A stretch of DNA of 16,316 nt from CAWKZT01 sp963854565 (GTDB lineage Bacteria > Actinomycetota > Acidimicrobiia > Acidimicrobiales > JAHEJN01). The stretch spans positions 1 to 16,316 of the forward strand of contig CAWKZT010000034.1 in the NCBI GenBank assembly GCA_963854565.1, written 5' to 3'. Positions 1 through 5,243 of this stretch are shown piece after piece. A program made the position numbers and the translations under genes. Under the pieces are notes generated by a model. It saw only the letters and a program-made list of their open reading frames with translations. It ran no database searches and was not told the origin of the DNA. Numbering within the stretch: the stretch's first letter is position 1; each line of letters begins with the position of its first letter.

Positions 1-1
1 C

Positions 2-400
2 GTGTACCTGGCTAGCTTTGCTAGCCGCGACCCCGATGCCATCGCCTCATTCGTGGCTCCCGATTTTGTCAACGAGCACTCGGCCGGTCTCGGTTCGGGT
101 TGTCGCGGGCGAGATGTCTACCGCGAGCGCCTCGAAGGTTTCTTAAACGATATGCAAGGTCTCACCTATTCGATTGAGCACCTCGTGCATGATGTGACAA
201 GGAGCGAGGTTGCCGCGTTCTACACGATGAACGCTCGCTGGCAAGGCAACGTTCAATTCTCGATTCAAGGGGCGCAGCGTCTCGTCATCGCAGACGGCTT
301 GATCACCCACCGCAACGATTATTGGGACAGTGCCCTTTTCCTCGCCCAGGTGGACGCCGACGCACGGAGCGCTCTTTCGGATTTCGGCATCTCCATCTAG
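2..400 (+). CDS. SnoaL-like / NTF2-fold protein, 5' end outside window
   Basis: About 132 residues of a small cone-shaped alpha+beta-fold protein are visible; the reading frame is open to the left edge, so the true start is probably upstream and the GTG at position 2 is not a trusted start. The pattern fits the SnoaL-like branch of the NTF2 superfamily: an N-terminal helix with a SRDPDAIASFVAPDF-type stretch, then strands, then a C-terminal HRNDYWDSALFL segment that is typical of this family. Members include polyketide cyclases, ketosteroid isomerase relatives and many proteins of unknown role, so no reaction is assigned. It ends with TAG and converges on the gntR gene 28 bp away; I see no terminator in that gap. 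It could belong functionally with the dioxygenase module on the other side of gntR, but only proximity suggests this. Confidence 0.72.
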   Translation: MYLASFASRDPDAIASFVAPDFVNEHSAGLGSGCRGRDVYRERLEGFLNDMQGLTYSIEHLVHDVTRSEVAAFYTMNARWQGNVQFSIQGAQRLVIADGLITHRNDYWDSALFLAQVDADARSALSDFGISI

Positions 401-428
401 TCGCAGTAAGCCGACTGGGTAGGATGAT

Positions 429-1154
429 CTAATCCAGATCGTCGATCATCGACTGTTCGACGCCATCGAGGTGTAGTTCCGTGGCCAAATGGATGGCCTC
501 GACGTTGCCGACGGCGAAGGCTTCGGCAATTGACCGGTGAGCAGCGCTCGACTCGGAGATGATCTGCCGCACTTCTTGTTGATTTTCCTTGGCGTGAAGC
601 AACGTGGAGAACTCCAGCGACTTGAACAACTGGTCGAGCACCTTGCCATAGAGTTCGATTAGCAACGGATTTCGGCTACTGATGGCAATCGTTGTATGGA
701 ACTCGCGATCGAGCCGGCGGAATTCGGCGAGCTCGAGTGAGTCATGAAAGCGAAGCGCAAGCTGAGTGATGGCCAACCGGTCCTCTGCTGAAGCTCGTTC
801 GGCCGCCAGCACGAACAGCGGGATTTCCAAAACCCTTCGAGTCTCGAACAACTCGGCGACGAATCGTTTCGAGTTCTCCGCTGGTTGGACAACAACCTCC
901 GGCAGATGTTCGACGACGAACGCTCGGTTGCCGCGACGTTCGACGACACCGATCGAGACGAGGCCTTGCATAGCCTCGCGTACGGAGGTTCGGGCCACCC
1001 CGAAGGCGTCGCTTAGATCTCGTTCCGAGGCAACCAAGGACCCAGGAGCAAGTTCTCCCGTGTGAATACGCTCAAGCAACTGCACCCGAATCTGAGCACT
1101 CACCGTCTGCCGCGATATCGGGGCGAAGGGCGGAGACTCTTCTACATCTGACAT
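429..1154 (-). CDS. GntR-family transcriptional regulator, FCD (FadR-like) subfamily
   Basis: This 241-residue regulator has an N-terminal winged helix-turn-helix (about residues 15-85, with the signature SERDLSDAFGVARTSVREAM followed by a GVVERRGNRAFVV wing) and a C-terminal all-helical FCD ligand domain (about 95-235). The metal-binding set usual for FCD domains can be placed at Asp149 and His153 (DREFH), His206 and His228, which suggests a metal-assisted carboxylate ligand. FCD regulators are mostly repressors of catabolic genes released by a pathway acid. It is divergent from the VOC/dioxygenase pair, with two FadR-type near-palindromes in the shared 125-bp gap, so control of that pair and of itself is likely. 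The ATG at 1154 is preceded by a short-spaced GAGGG (1158-1162). The ligand cannot be read from the sequence. Confidence 0.93.
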   Translation of the reverse strand: MSDVEESPPFAPISRQTVSAQIRVQLLERIHTGELAPGSLVASERDLSDAFGVARTSVREAMQGLVSIGVVERRGNRAFVVEHLPEVVVQPAENSKRFVAELFETRRVLEIPLFVLAAERASAEDRLAITQLALRFHDSLELAEFRRLDREFHTTIAISSRNPLLIELYGKVLDQLFKSLEFSTLLHAKENQQEVRQIISESSAAHRSIAEAFAVGNVEAIHLATELHLDGVEQSMIDDLD

Positions 1155-1172
1155 GCACCCTCACTTGGTTCT

Positions 1173-1183
1173 TGGTCTGGCCA
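1173..1183. promoter_or_regulatory. Candidate FadR-type operator 1 (gntR side)
   Basis: TGGTCTGGCCA is one base away from the palindrome TGGTCTGACCA, which matches the core (TGGTCnGACCA) bound by E. coli FadR-type GntR proteins. It begins 18 bp beyond the gntR start codon and touches a possible gntR -10 box (TATCGT, minus strand, 1183-1188), so a bound protein would block transcription start of gntR. Autoregulation is inferred. Confidence 0.5.
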
Positions 1184-1218
1184 CGATACCACGGAGCCTC
1201 CATCGTGCGCTACAAAAA

Positions 1219-1229
1219 CGGTCTGACCA
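1219..1229. promoter_or_regulatory. Candidate FadR-type operator 2 (VOC side)
   Basis: CGGTCTGACCA contains the perfect 9-bp palindrome GGTC-T-GACC (1220-1228) and is one base from TGGTCTGACCA. Its centre is 46 bp from that of operator 1. It covers the candidate -35 of the VOC promoter (1223-1228), the expected place for repression. A further half-site-like GGACCA follows at 1232-1237. Confidence 0.55.
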
Positions 1230-1250
1230 TCGGACCATTGCTGATACGGT
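1223..1250 (+). promoter_or_regulatory. Candidate promoter of the VOC-dioxygenase operon
   Basis: CTGACC (1223-1228) as a -35 and TACGGT (1245-1250) as a -10 of the TAnnnT type are 16 bp apart. Transcription would begin near 1257, giving a leader of about 23 bases with a GAGAG ribosome-binding element at 1266-1270 before the ATG at 1280. The -35 lies inside operator 2. Confidence 0.4.
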
Positions 1251-1279
1251 GACTCTAGGACTAGCGAGAGACACCCACA

Positions 1280-1780
1280 ATGAGCGACGAAAACACCACC
1301 ATGACCGAACCGATACACGATCTACTTCCGACCGAGGCCCGCTGGACGCACATTGCCCTTCGTGTCACGAACATGGACGCAATGATTGCTTGGTACACCG
1401 AGTTCACGCCGCTGGCGCTCATTGACCACCGTGAGGACGATATGGGCTACGGCGCCTGGCTAGGGATGCCCGAGAAAACCAACAATCCATTCATCTTGGT
1501 TCTGGCGCAGTTCTTCCCCGAGACCAACCCGTTCGCTGGCACCCCGATCGCTACCTTGCAGCCGTTCGCTCACTTCGGTATCGAATTGCCGAACAAGAGT
1601 GATGTCGACGCGATGGCAGAACGAGCCAAGGCGGCGGATTGCCTATCCATGCCGCCAACCATGATGCCAGCCCCCATTGGCTACATAACGATGTTGCGCG
1701 ACCCGGACGGCAACACGGTCGAGTTCTCCTGGGACCAAGGCATCTTCGCGACCCTGCAGGGTCGCTGGAACAATGCCTGA
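1280..1780 (+). CDS. VOC (vicinal oxygen chelate) family protein
   Basis: This 166-residue protein is the length of a single VOC module (two beta-alpha-beta-beta-beta units, about residues 20-152). The fold is shown by WTHIALRVTNMDAMIAWYTE at the start of the first unit, by AHFGIEL starting the second and by the closing RDPDGNTVEFSW. His24, His98 and Glu148 occupy the positions of the usual VOC metal ligands, so a metal-dependent activity (isomerase, lyase or dioxygenase-like) is possible; a pure binding protein cannot be excluded. The ATG at 1280 is preferred to the ATG at 1301 because GAGAG lies 9 bases before it. The stop overlaps the start of the dioxygenase gene by 8 bp, so the two are almost certainly co-translated and probably act in the same pathway, perhaps on an aromatic or ring-cleavage compound. 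Confidence 0.88.
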   Translation: MSDENTTMTEPIHDLLPTEARWTHIALRVTNMDAMIAWYTEFTPLALIDHREDDMGYGAWLGMPEKTNNPFILVLAQFFPETNPFAGTPIATLQPFAHFGIELPNKSDVDAMAERAKAADCLSMPPTMMPAPIGYITMLRDPDGNTVEFSWDQGIFATLQGRWNNA

Positions 1781-2579
1781 CTACAAACCAGTGCCCAATG
1801 TCTTGTGCATCCCCCACGGTGGCGGACCGATGCCGCTCATGGGCGATCCCTCTCACGCACAATTGATCGAGTACTTGAGCAACGTCGAGGCCTCCCTCGG
1901 TAAACCTGAAGCCATCGTGCTCGTCAGCGCACATTGGGAATGCGCCCAACCAACACTCACCTCCGGAGCCGAGCCAGAATTAATCTACGACTACGGCGGA
2001 TTTCCCGCCGAGATGTACCAGCTGAAATACCCGGCCCCTGGATCACCAGAGCTCGCTACTGACATCGCAGCCATGCTCGCCGAGGCTGGCTTCGACCCGC
2101 AGCTAGATCCTGACCGCGGCTTTGACCACGGCATGTTCGTGCCGCTACTCCTGATGTACCCCGACGCCTCGATTCCCGTCATCCAGTTGTCGATGTTGAG
2201 CAGCCTCGACCCCGAAGAGCACATTCGCATGGGTGCCGCCCTCGCTCCACTGAGCGAACGAAATGTTCTCGTGCTCGGCTCCGGCTTCACATTCCACAAC
2301 ATGAACGCCTTCGGACCCGGCTTCAACCCCGGAGCAGACCCCGAGAACGAAGCCTTCGAGCAATGGCTCCGCGAAACATGCACGAACACGGACCTCAGCG
2401 AAGAGGACCGACGCAGCCGCTTCGTCAACTGGAGCGACGCCCCAGGCGCACGCTGGTGCCACCCGCGTGAAGAGCACCTGCTGCCCCTCCACGTCTGTTA
2501 CGGAGCTGGCGGCGGACCGGCCACACAGGCTTTCAACGAACTGGTGCTCGGCAAGCGGTCGAGCGGCTACTCCTGGTAG
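1773..2579 (+). CDS. Class III extradiol ring-cleavage dioxygenase, LigB/4,5-DOPA dioxygenase (YgiD) type
   Basis: The 268-residue product has the full set of marks of the DODA/YgiD branch of the LigB superfamily: PHGGGP with His15, VSAHWE with His54, the YDYGGFPAEMYQLKYPAPG segment (about 72-90), RGFDHGMFVPLLLMYP with His119, GSGFTFHNM with His175, and REEHLLPLH near the C terminus with His235 and His240. His15, His54 and His175 are the likely non-haem Fe(II)/Zn ligands and His119 a likely acid-base residue. Family members open catecholic rings at the extradiol position using O2; the substrate here is unknown. It is a cytoplasmic protein with no signal peptide. It overlaps the upstream VOC gene and ends at a strong terminator, making a two-gene operon opposite the GntR regulator. 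Length is normal for the family and nothing looks broken. Confidence 0.9.
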   Translation: MPDYKPVPNVLCIPHGGGPMPLMGDPSHAQLIEYLSNVEASLGKPEAIVLVSAHWECAQPTLTSGAEPELIYDYGGFPAEMYQLKYPAPGSPELATDIAAMLAEAGFDPQLDPDRGFDHGMFVPLLLMYPDASIPVIQLSMLSSLDPEEHIRMGAALAPLSERNVLVLGSGFTFHNMNAFGPGFNPGADPENEAFEQWLRETCTNTDLSEEDRRSRFVNWSDAPGARWCHPREEHLLPLHVCYGAGGGPATQAFNELVLGKRSSGYSW

Positions 2580-2610
2580 CGGTAGCGAGATTCCAAGTCC
2601 AAAAACGGCG

Positions 2611-2644
2611 AAAGCCCCCACCGCCGTGAGGCAGTGGGGGCTTT
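2611..2644. terminator. Bidirectional intrinsic terminator between dioxygenase gene and rplS
   Basis: Arms AAAGCCCCCAC (2611-2621) and GTGGGGGCTTT (2634-2644) form a perfect 11-bp stem. After one C-A mismatch, three more pairs (2623-2625 with 2630-2632) close a GTGA tetraloop, which belongs to the stable GNRA class. TTTT follows on the plus strand, and the run of A at 2601-2605 plus the AAA at 2611-2613 gives U-rich RNA on the minus strand. It therefore serves both the dioxygenase operon and the ribosomal block that ends with rplS. Confidence 0.93.
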
Positions 2645-2655
2645 TGCAATAAGAC

Positions 2656-3000
2656 TTAGTCGCGGAATTCTTTGATCTTGGCCTTCTTGCCAATGCGATC
2701 ACGGAGGTAATAGAGCTTGGCGCGACGAACATCGCCTCGGATGACGCGTTCGATCTTGGCTAGCTGTGGGCTATGAACCGGGAAGCAACGCTCTACGCCA
2801 ACACCGAAGCTGATCTTGCGAACGGTAAAGGTCTCACGGACGCCAGCACCCTGGCGGCCGATGACGGCGCCTTCGAATACCTGAATACGTTCTTTGTTAC
2901 CCTCAACCACGCGAACATGAACCTTGACGGTGTCGCCAGGCTGAAATTCGGGGATGTCATCACGGAGTGATGCGTTGTCGACAATATCGGTGAGTTGCAT
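2656..3000 (-). CDS. rplS: 50S ribosomal protein L19
   Basis: This 114-residue protein matches bacterial L19 along its whole length: an N-terminal helix (MQLTDIVDNASLRDD), the beta-barrel core with FQPGDTVKVHVRVVEGNKER and VFEGAVIGRQGAGVRETFTVRKISFG spread over about residues 19-66, and the conserved C-terminal stretch ending in KLYYLRDRIGKKAKIKEFRD. L19 sits at the interface of the 30S and 50S subunits. The reading frame stays open for 29 codons upstream, but the ATG at 3000 is chosen because it aligns with the family start and has GAGGA (3007-3011) six bases before it. It is the last gene of the ffh-rpsP-khpA-rimM-trmD-rplS block and is followed by a strong terminator. The 83-bp gap after trmD is the only sizeable one within rpsP-rplS, leaving room for separate control. 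Confidence 0.97.
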   Translation of the reverse strand: MQLTDIVDNASLRDDIPEFQPGDTVKVHVRVVEGNKERIQVFEGAVIGRQGAGVRETFTVRKISFGVGVERCFPVHSPQLAKIERVIRGDVRRAKLYYLRDRIGKKAKIKEFRD

Positions 3001-3083
3001 GAGCAGTCCTCGGAGAAATAAACGTATGGCGGCGAAAATGGCCGCTCTAGGGCTAGAACAGTGTAAGAGAAAGGAAACAGGCT
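3001..3083 (-). promoter_or_regulatory. trmD-rplS intergenic leader with hairpin
   Basis: On the transcribed minus strand this spacer carries a 5-bp GCGGC/GCCGC stem with a 7-base loop (plus-strand 3029-3045) shortly before the rplS ribosome-binding site, and a CTAG-GG-CTAG repeat at 3047-3056. L19 leaders with regulatory function are known in other bacteria, but I cannot match this one to a described structure. It could equally be an RNA processing site that uncouples the abundant L19 from the scarce TrmD. Confidence 0.3.
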
Positions 3084-3821
3084 TCAAACAATTTCTCGGC
3101 CTGGCATCATAAATTCTGTTAAGAGTTTTTGGTCAGCTGGTGACAGGCCCCCGCGAGCTTCGATCAGATCGGGGCGACGGTCTAACGTTTTTTGTAAGGC
3201 CATCGCCTTACGCCAGCGGTCAACTTTGCCGTGATCGCCGGATCGCAGTACGTCAGGGACTCCCATGCCTCGGTATTCCTTTGGGCGGGTGTACTGCGGA
3301 TATTCGAGTAAACCATCGGAGAAGGACTCGTCGATCCCCGATACATCGTTACCCATAACTCCTGGCACAAGTCGGCCAACCGCTTCAATAATCACCAAGG
3401 CGGCCACCTCTCCCCCACCCAACACGTAGTCGCCGATCGAAACCTCGTCATCGATGAGTTCGTCGTGCACCCGTTGATCGACACCTTCGTAGCGGCCGCA
3501 CAACAGGGAGAATCCTTCGCCTTCAGAGAGTTCTTGGGCCATCTGTTGATCAAAGACTCGCCCTCCTGGACCCATTAGAAATAAGGGTCTCGGCGGTTGC
3601 ACTGCCTCGACACAACGAAAGATGGGATCGGGCAACATGACCATGCCCGCCCCTCCGCCAAATGGTGCATCGTCAACCGTGTGATGATTGTCGTCGGTGT
3701 GGTCGCGAATGTTGTGCGCCCGCACATCAAGCAGGTCTCGTTCTTGGGCTCTGCCCAAAAGGCTTTCGTCCGCGAAGTTGTCGATCAACCCCGGAAAGAG
3801 CGTGAAAACATCGATGCGCAT
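3084..3821 (-). CDS. trmD: tRNA (guanine-37-N1)-methyltransferase TrmD
   Basis: TrmD transfers methyl from S-adenosylmethionine to N1 of G37, next to the anticodon, and prevents +1 frameshifting. The 245-residue protein has all the SPOUT knot signatures: MRIDVFTLFP at the start, DAPFGGGAGMV (51-61), LCGRYEGVDQRV (107-118), SIGDYVLGGGE (128-138), LLEYPQYTRP (171-180) and SGDHGKVDRWR (194-204) near the catalytic aspartate region. The start at 3821 matches the family; the frame is open 13 codons further, but that would run into rimM. The rimM stop (TGA, 3823-3825) is one base from this ATG, so translation is coupled. Length is typical and the gene appears intact. Confidence 0.97.
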   Translation of the reverse strand: MRIDVFTLFPGLIDNFADESLLGRAQERDLLDVRAHNIRDHTDDNHHTVDDAPFGGGAGMVMLPDPIFRCVEAVQPPRPLFLMGPGGRVFDQQMAQELSEGEGFSLLCGRYEGVDQRVHDELIDDEVSIGDYVLGGGEVAALVIIEAVGRLVPGVMGNDVSGIDESFSDGLLEYPQYTRPKEYRGMGVPDVLRSGDHGKVDRWRKAMALQKTLDRRPDLIEARGGLSPADQKLLTEFMMPGREIV

Positions 3822-3822
3822 G

Positions 3823-4335
3823 TCAGTCGTTATCGGTCGACTCGTCGTCGGTGGAATCATTCAGGTCGAAGAGGCCAACCGGGGTCTCGGTATAGAGCTT
3901 GCCATCGGTGGGGCCATCAACCAGAAAGTTGAGCGGCACCAACATGCCGTTGTCGAGCACAAGGAGATCACTCGCCGGGTTGTCTTGCAGAGCAACCACG
4001 GTGCCTCGCTCGATCCCGCCATCAATCACGATGCAATCTACGAGGTCGTGCACCCACAGAACGCCAGTGTCTTCGATTGGTTCGGCGAACAGTGCTTGTC
4101 CTCGCCGTTCCTCGATGGCCTCACGGCCGGTGATACCGTCAAAAAATACCAACCACCGGTTCTGATGCGGGCGCGACGATTTGATAACGAGGTCTTCACC
4201 CTTCTCGGTCTGTAGACGCGAACCCGGTTCGTGTCGTTCATCGCGATCGCTCGAAAAAGCAACAACGACCTCCCCGCGGAGGCCGTGTGCTTTACCAATG
4301 CGACCAACTTCGAGGAGTTGGTCGGAAGTATTCAT
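3823..4335 (-). CDS. rimM: 16S rRNA-processing / 30S maturation factor RimM
   Basis: RimM binds S19 and helps mature the 3' domain of the 30S head. The 170-residue product has the two expected domains: an N-terminal RimM barrel beginning VGRIGKAHGLRGEVVV (10-25) with a FFDGITGREAIEERRGQALF segment, and a C-terminal PRC barrel from about residue 94 (WVHDLVDCIVI, then DNPASDLLVLDNGMLVPLNF). The last dozen residues (DLNDSTDDESTDND) are an acidic tail beyond the usual end. Its ATG shares one base with the khpA stop (TGATG), and its own stop lies one base before trmD. No stand-alone ribosome-binding site is needed if reinitiation occurs. Confidence 0.93.
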   Translation of the reverse strand: MNTSDQLLEVGRIGKAHGLRGEVVVAFSSDRDERHEPGSRLQTEKGEDLVIKSSRPHQNRWLVFFDGITGREAIEERRGQALFAEPIEDTGVLWVHDLVDCIVIDGGIERGTVVALQDNPASDLLVLDNGMLVPLNFLVDGPTDGKLYTETPVGLFDLNDSTDDESTDND

Positions 4336-4604
4336 CAGTCGGCGAAGTCGACCTCGGCGCGAACTTCGTCGCGCACGGCAGCAGCCGACACGACGGTGCG
4401 AATAGCATTTGCTACGCGCCCGCGCTTGCCAATTACTCGACCCATGTCGCCGTCACCAACGTGCACCTCGAAGGAGACTTTTTCGTCACCTTCGTTGGTG
4501 TTGATTTCGACAGCGTCGGGGTTCTCGACCACAGATTTCACGAGGAAATCAAGTACGGCACGAGCATGGGCACCAGGAATGGTGTTGCCTTCACCGTCGC
4601 TCAT
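4335..4604 (-). CDS. khpA: KH-domain RNA-binding protein KhpA
   Basis: This 89-residue protein is a single type II KH domain. The GxxG loop that contacts RNA is seen as IGKRGRVANAIR (Gly59-Lys60-Arg61-Gly62), preceded by VSFEVHVGDGDMGRV. KhpA proteins (the YlqC family) pair with KhpB/Jag in Gram-positive bacteria and act as RNA chaperones affecting division and sRNA stability. Position between rpsP and rimM is the conserved place for this gene in Firmicutes and Actinobacteria. It overlaps the rpsP stop by four bases (ATGA) and the rimM start by one. The N-terminal ten residues and the acidic C terminus are variable in the family. Confidence 0.95.
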   Translation of the reverse strand: MSDGEGNTIPGAHARAVLDFLVKSVVENPDAVEINTNEGDEKVSFEVHVGDGDMGRVIGKRGRVANAIRTVVSAAAVRDEVRAEVDFAD

Positions 4605-5107
4605 GACTCATCCTCAACAGTCTCATCGGCGGCTTCTTCAGCTACTGGTTCCTCAGCAGGAGCATCTTCGGCCACTACTTCCTCCGCCGCAGCTTCTTCA
4701 ACTACTGGTTCCTCAGCAGGAGCCTCTTCGACTACTACTTCCTCAGCAGGAGCCTCTTCGGCCACTACTTCCTCAGCAGGAGCCTCTTCGGCCACTACTT
4801 CCTCAGCAACAGTGGCCGAACCGGCAACCGTTACTACAGGGGCGGGTGCAACACCGGTGTGTTGTTCCCATGCTCCCGAAATCTTGAGCAACTTGGCTAC
4901 TCGTTCGGTGGGCTGGGCGCCAACGCTAAGCCAGTGGGTAGCTCGGTCGTTGTCAATGATGATAAGTGAAGGGTCTTGGCGGGGATCGTAGGTGCCAATG
5001 TTCTCAATGAAGCGACCATTACGCGGTGAGCGTGAGTCGGCTGCGACTACGCGATACGTCGGTTGCTTCTTCTTACCCATACGCATAAGGCGAAGTTTTA
5101 CTGCCAC
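4601..5107 (-). CDS. rpsP: 30S ribosomal protein S16 with acidic repeat tail
   Basis: Residues 1-80 are a standard S16, an assembly protein of the 30S body: AVKLRLMRMGKKKQPTYRVV, then AADSRSPRNGRFIENIGTYDP, then WLSVGAQPTERVAKLLKISG. The GTG at 5107 is chosen over the longer open frame because it fits the family start and follows GAGAGGA at a good spacing. Beyond residue 85 comes a tail of about 80 residues, unusually long against the 80-90 residue core, built from some six ten-residue units of the form VVAEEAPAEE and ending ADETVEDES. Ala/Glu-rich S16 tails occur in other actinobacteria, so the tail is probably real. It is strongly acidic, disordered and unlike the basic core; it may project from the subunit. 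The gene is the head of the coupled rpsP-khpA-rimM-trmD group. Confidence 0.95.
   Translation of the reverse strand: MAVKLRLMRMGKKKQPTYRVVAADSRSPRNGRFIENIGTYDPRQDPSLIIIDNDRATHWLSVGAQPTERVAKLLKISGAWEQHTGVAPAPVVTVAGSATVAEEVVAEEAPAEEVVAEEAPAEEVVVEEAPAEEPVVEEAAAEEVVAEDAPAEEPVAEEAADETVEDES
4621..4800. repeat. Six-unit 30-bp in-frame minisatellite within rpsP
   Basis: Six consecutive 30-bp units fill this stretch. The units at 4741-4770 and 4771-4800 are identical; 4711-4740 differs by two bases, 4651-4680 by one, and 4621-4650 and 4681-4710 are more diverged. Each unit encodes ten residues on the minus strand, so gain or loss of a unit keeps the frame. The identical neighbours point to recent duplication by slippage or recombination. 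Confidence 0.93.
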
Positions 5108-5215
5108 GTCGGGTCCTCTCGTGTTTTCGAAATAGATAATGGATATAGGAACTGCGGGTGCACATCTGACGGAGACGCGCATCGCTCGCGGCCAATTGCG
5201 AACCGAACTAGTCTG

Positions 5216-5232
5216 CCGGGTTTTTCGCCCGG
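5216..5232 (-). terminator. Hairpin after ffh, weak terminator or processing site
   Basis: CCGGG (5216-5220) and CCCGG (5228-5232) pair around a 7-base loop 11 bp beyond the ffh stop. No U-run follows on the minus strand, so it is not a canonical intrinsic terminator; partial termination or mRNA processing between ffh and rpsP is possible. The rest of the 136-bp gap to rpsP holds an AT-rich patch (5123-5149) that could contain an rpsP promoter, though no clear boxes stand out. Confidence 0.25.
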
Positions 5233-5243
5233 TTACACCCTGT

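Noticed and set aside
10..26. Perfect inverted repeat GGCTAGC-TTT-GCTAGCC
   Set aside because: It lies inside the SnoaL-like coding region (Leu-Ala-Ser-Phe-Ala-Ser), where a repeated Ala-Ser codon pair explains it; no promoter or terminator context.
3001..3087. Longer L19 beginning at 3087
   Set aside because: The added 29 residues do not fit the L19 family, and the GAGGA ribosome-binding site supports the ATG at 3000.
3822..3860. Longer TrmD beginning at 3860
   Set aside because: It would overlap rimM; the family start MRIDVFTLFP is at 3821, one base after the rimM stop.
4621..4800. Regular 30-bp repeats resembling a CRISPR array
   Set aside because: Units are directly contiguous with no spacers, stay in frame within rpsP and encode a decapeptide; it is a coding minisatellite.
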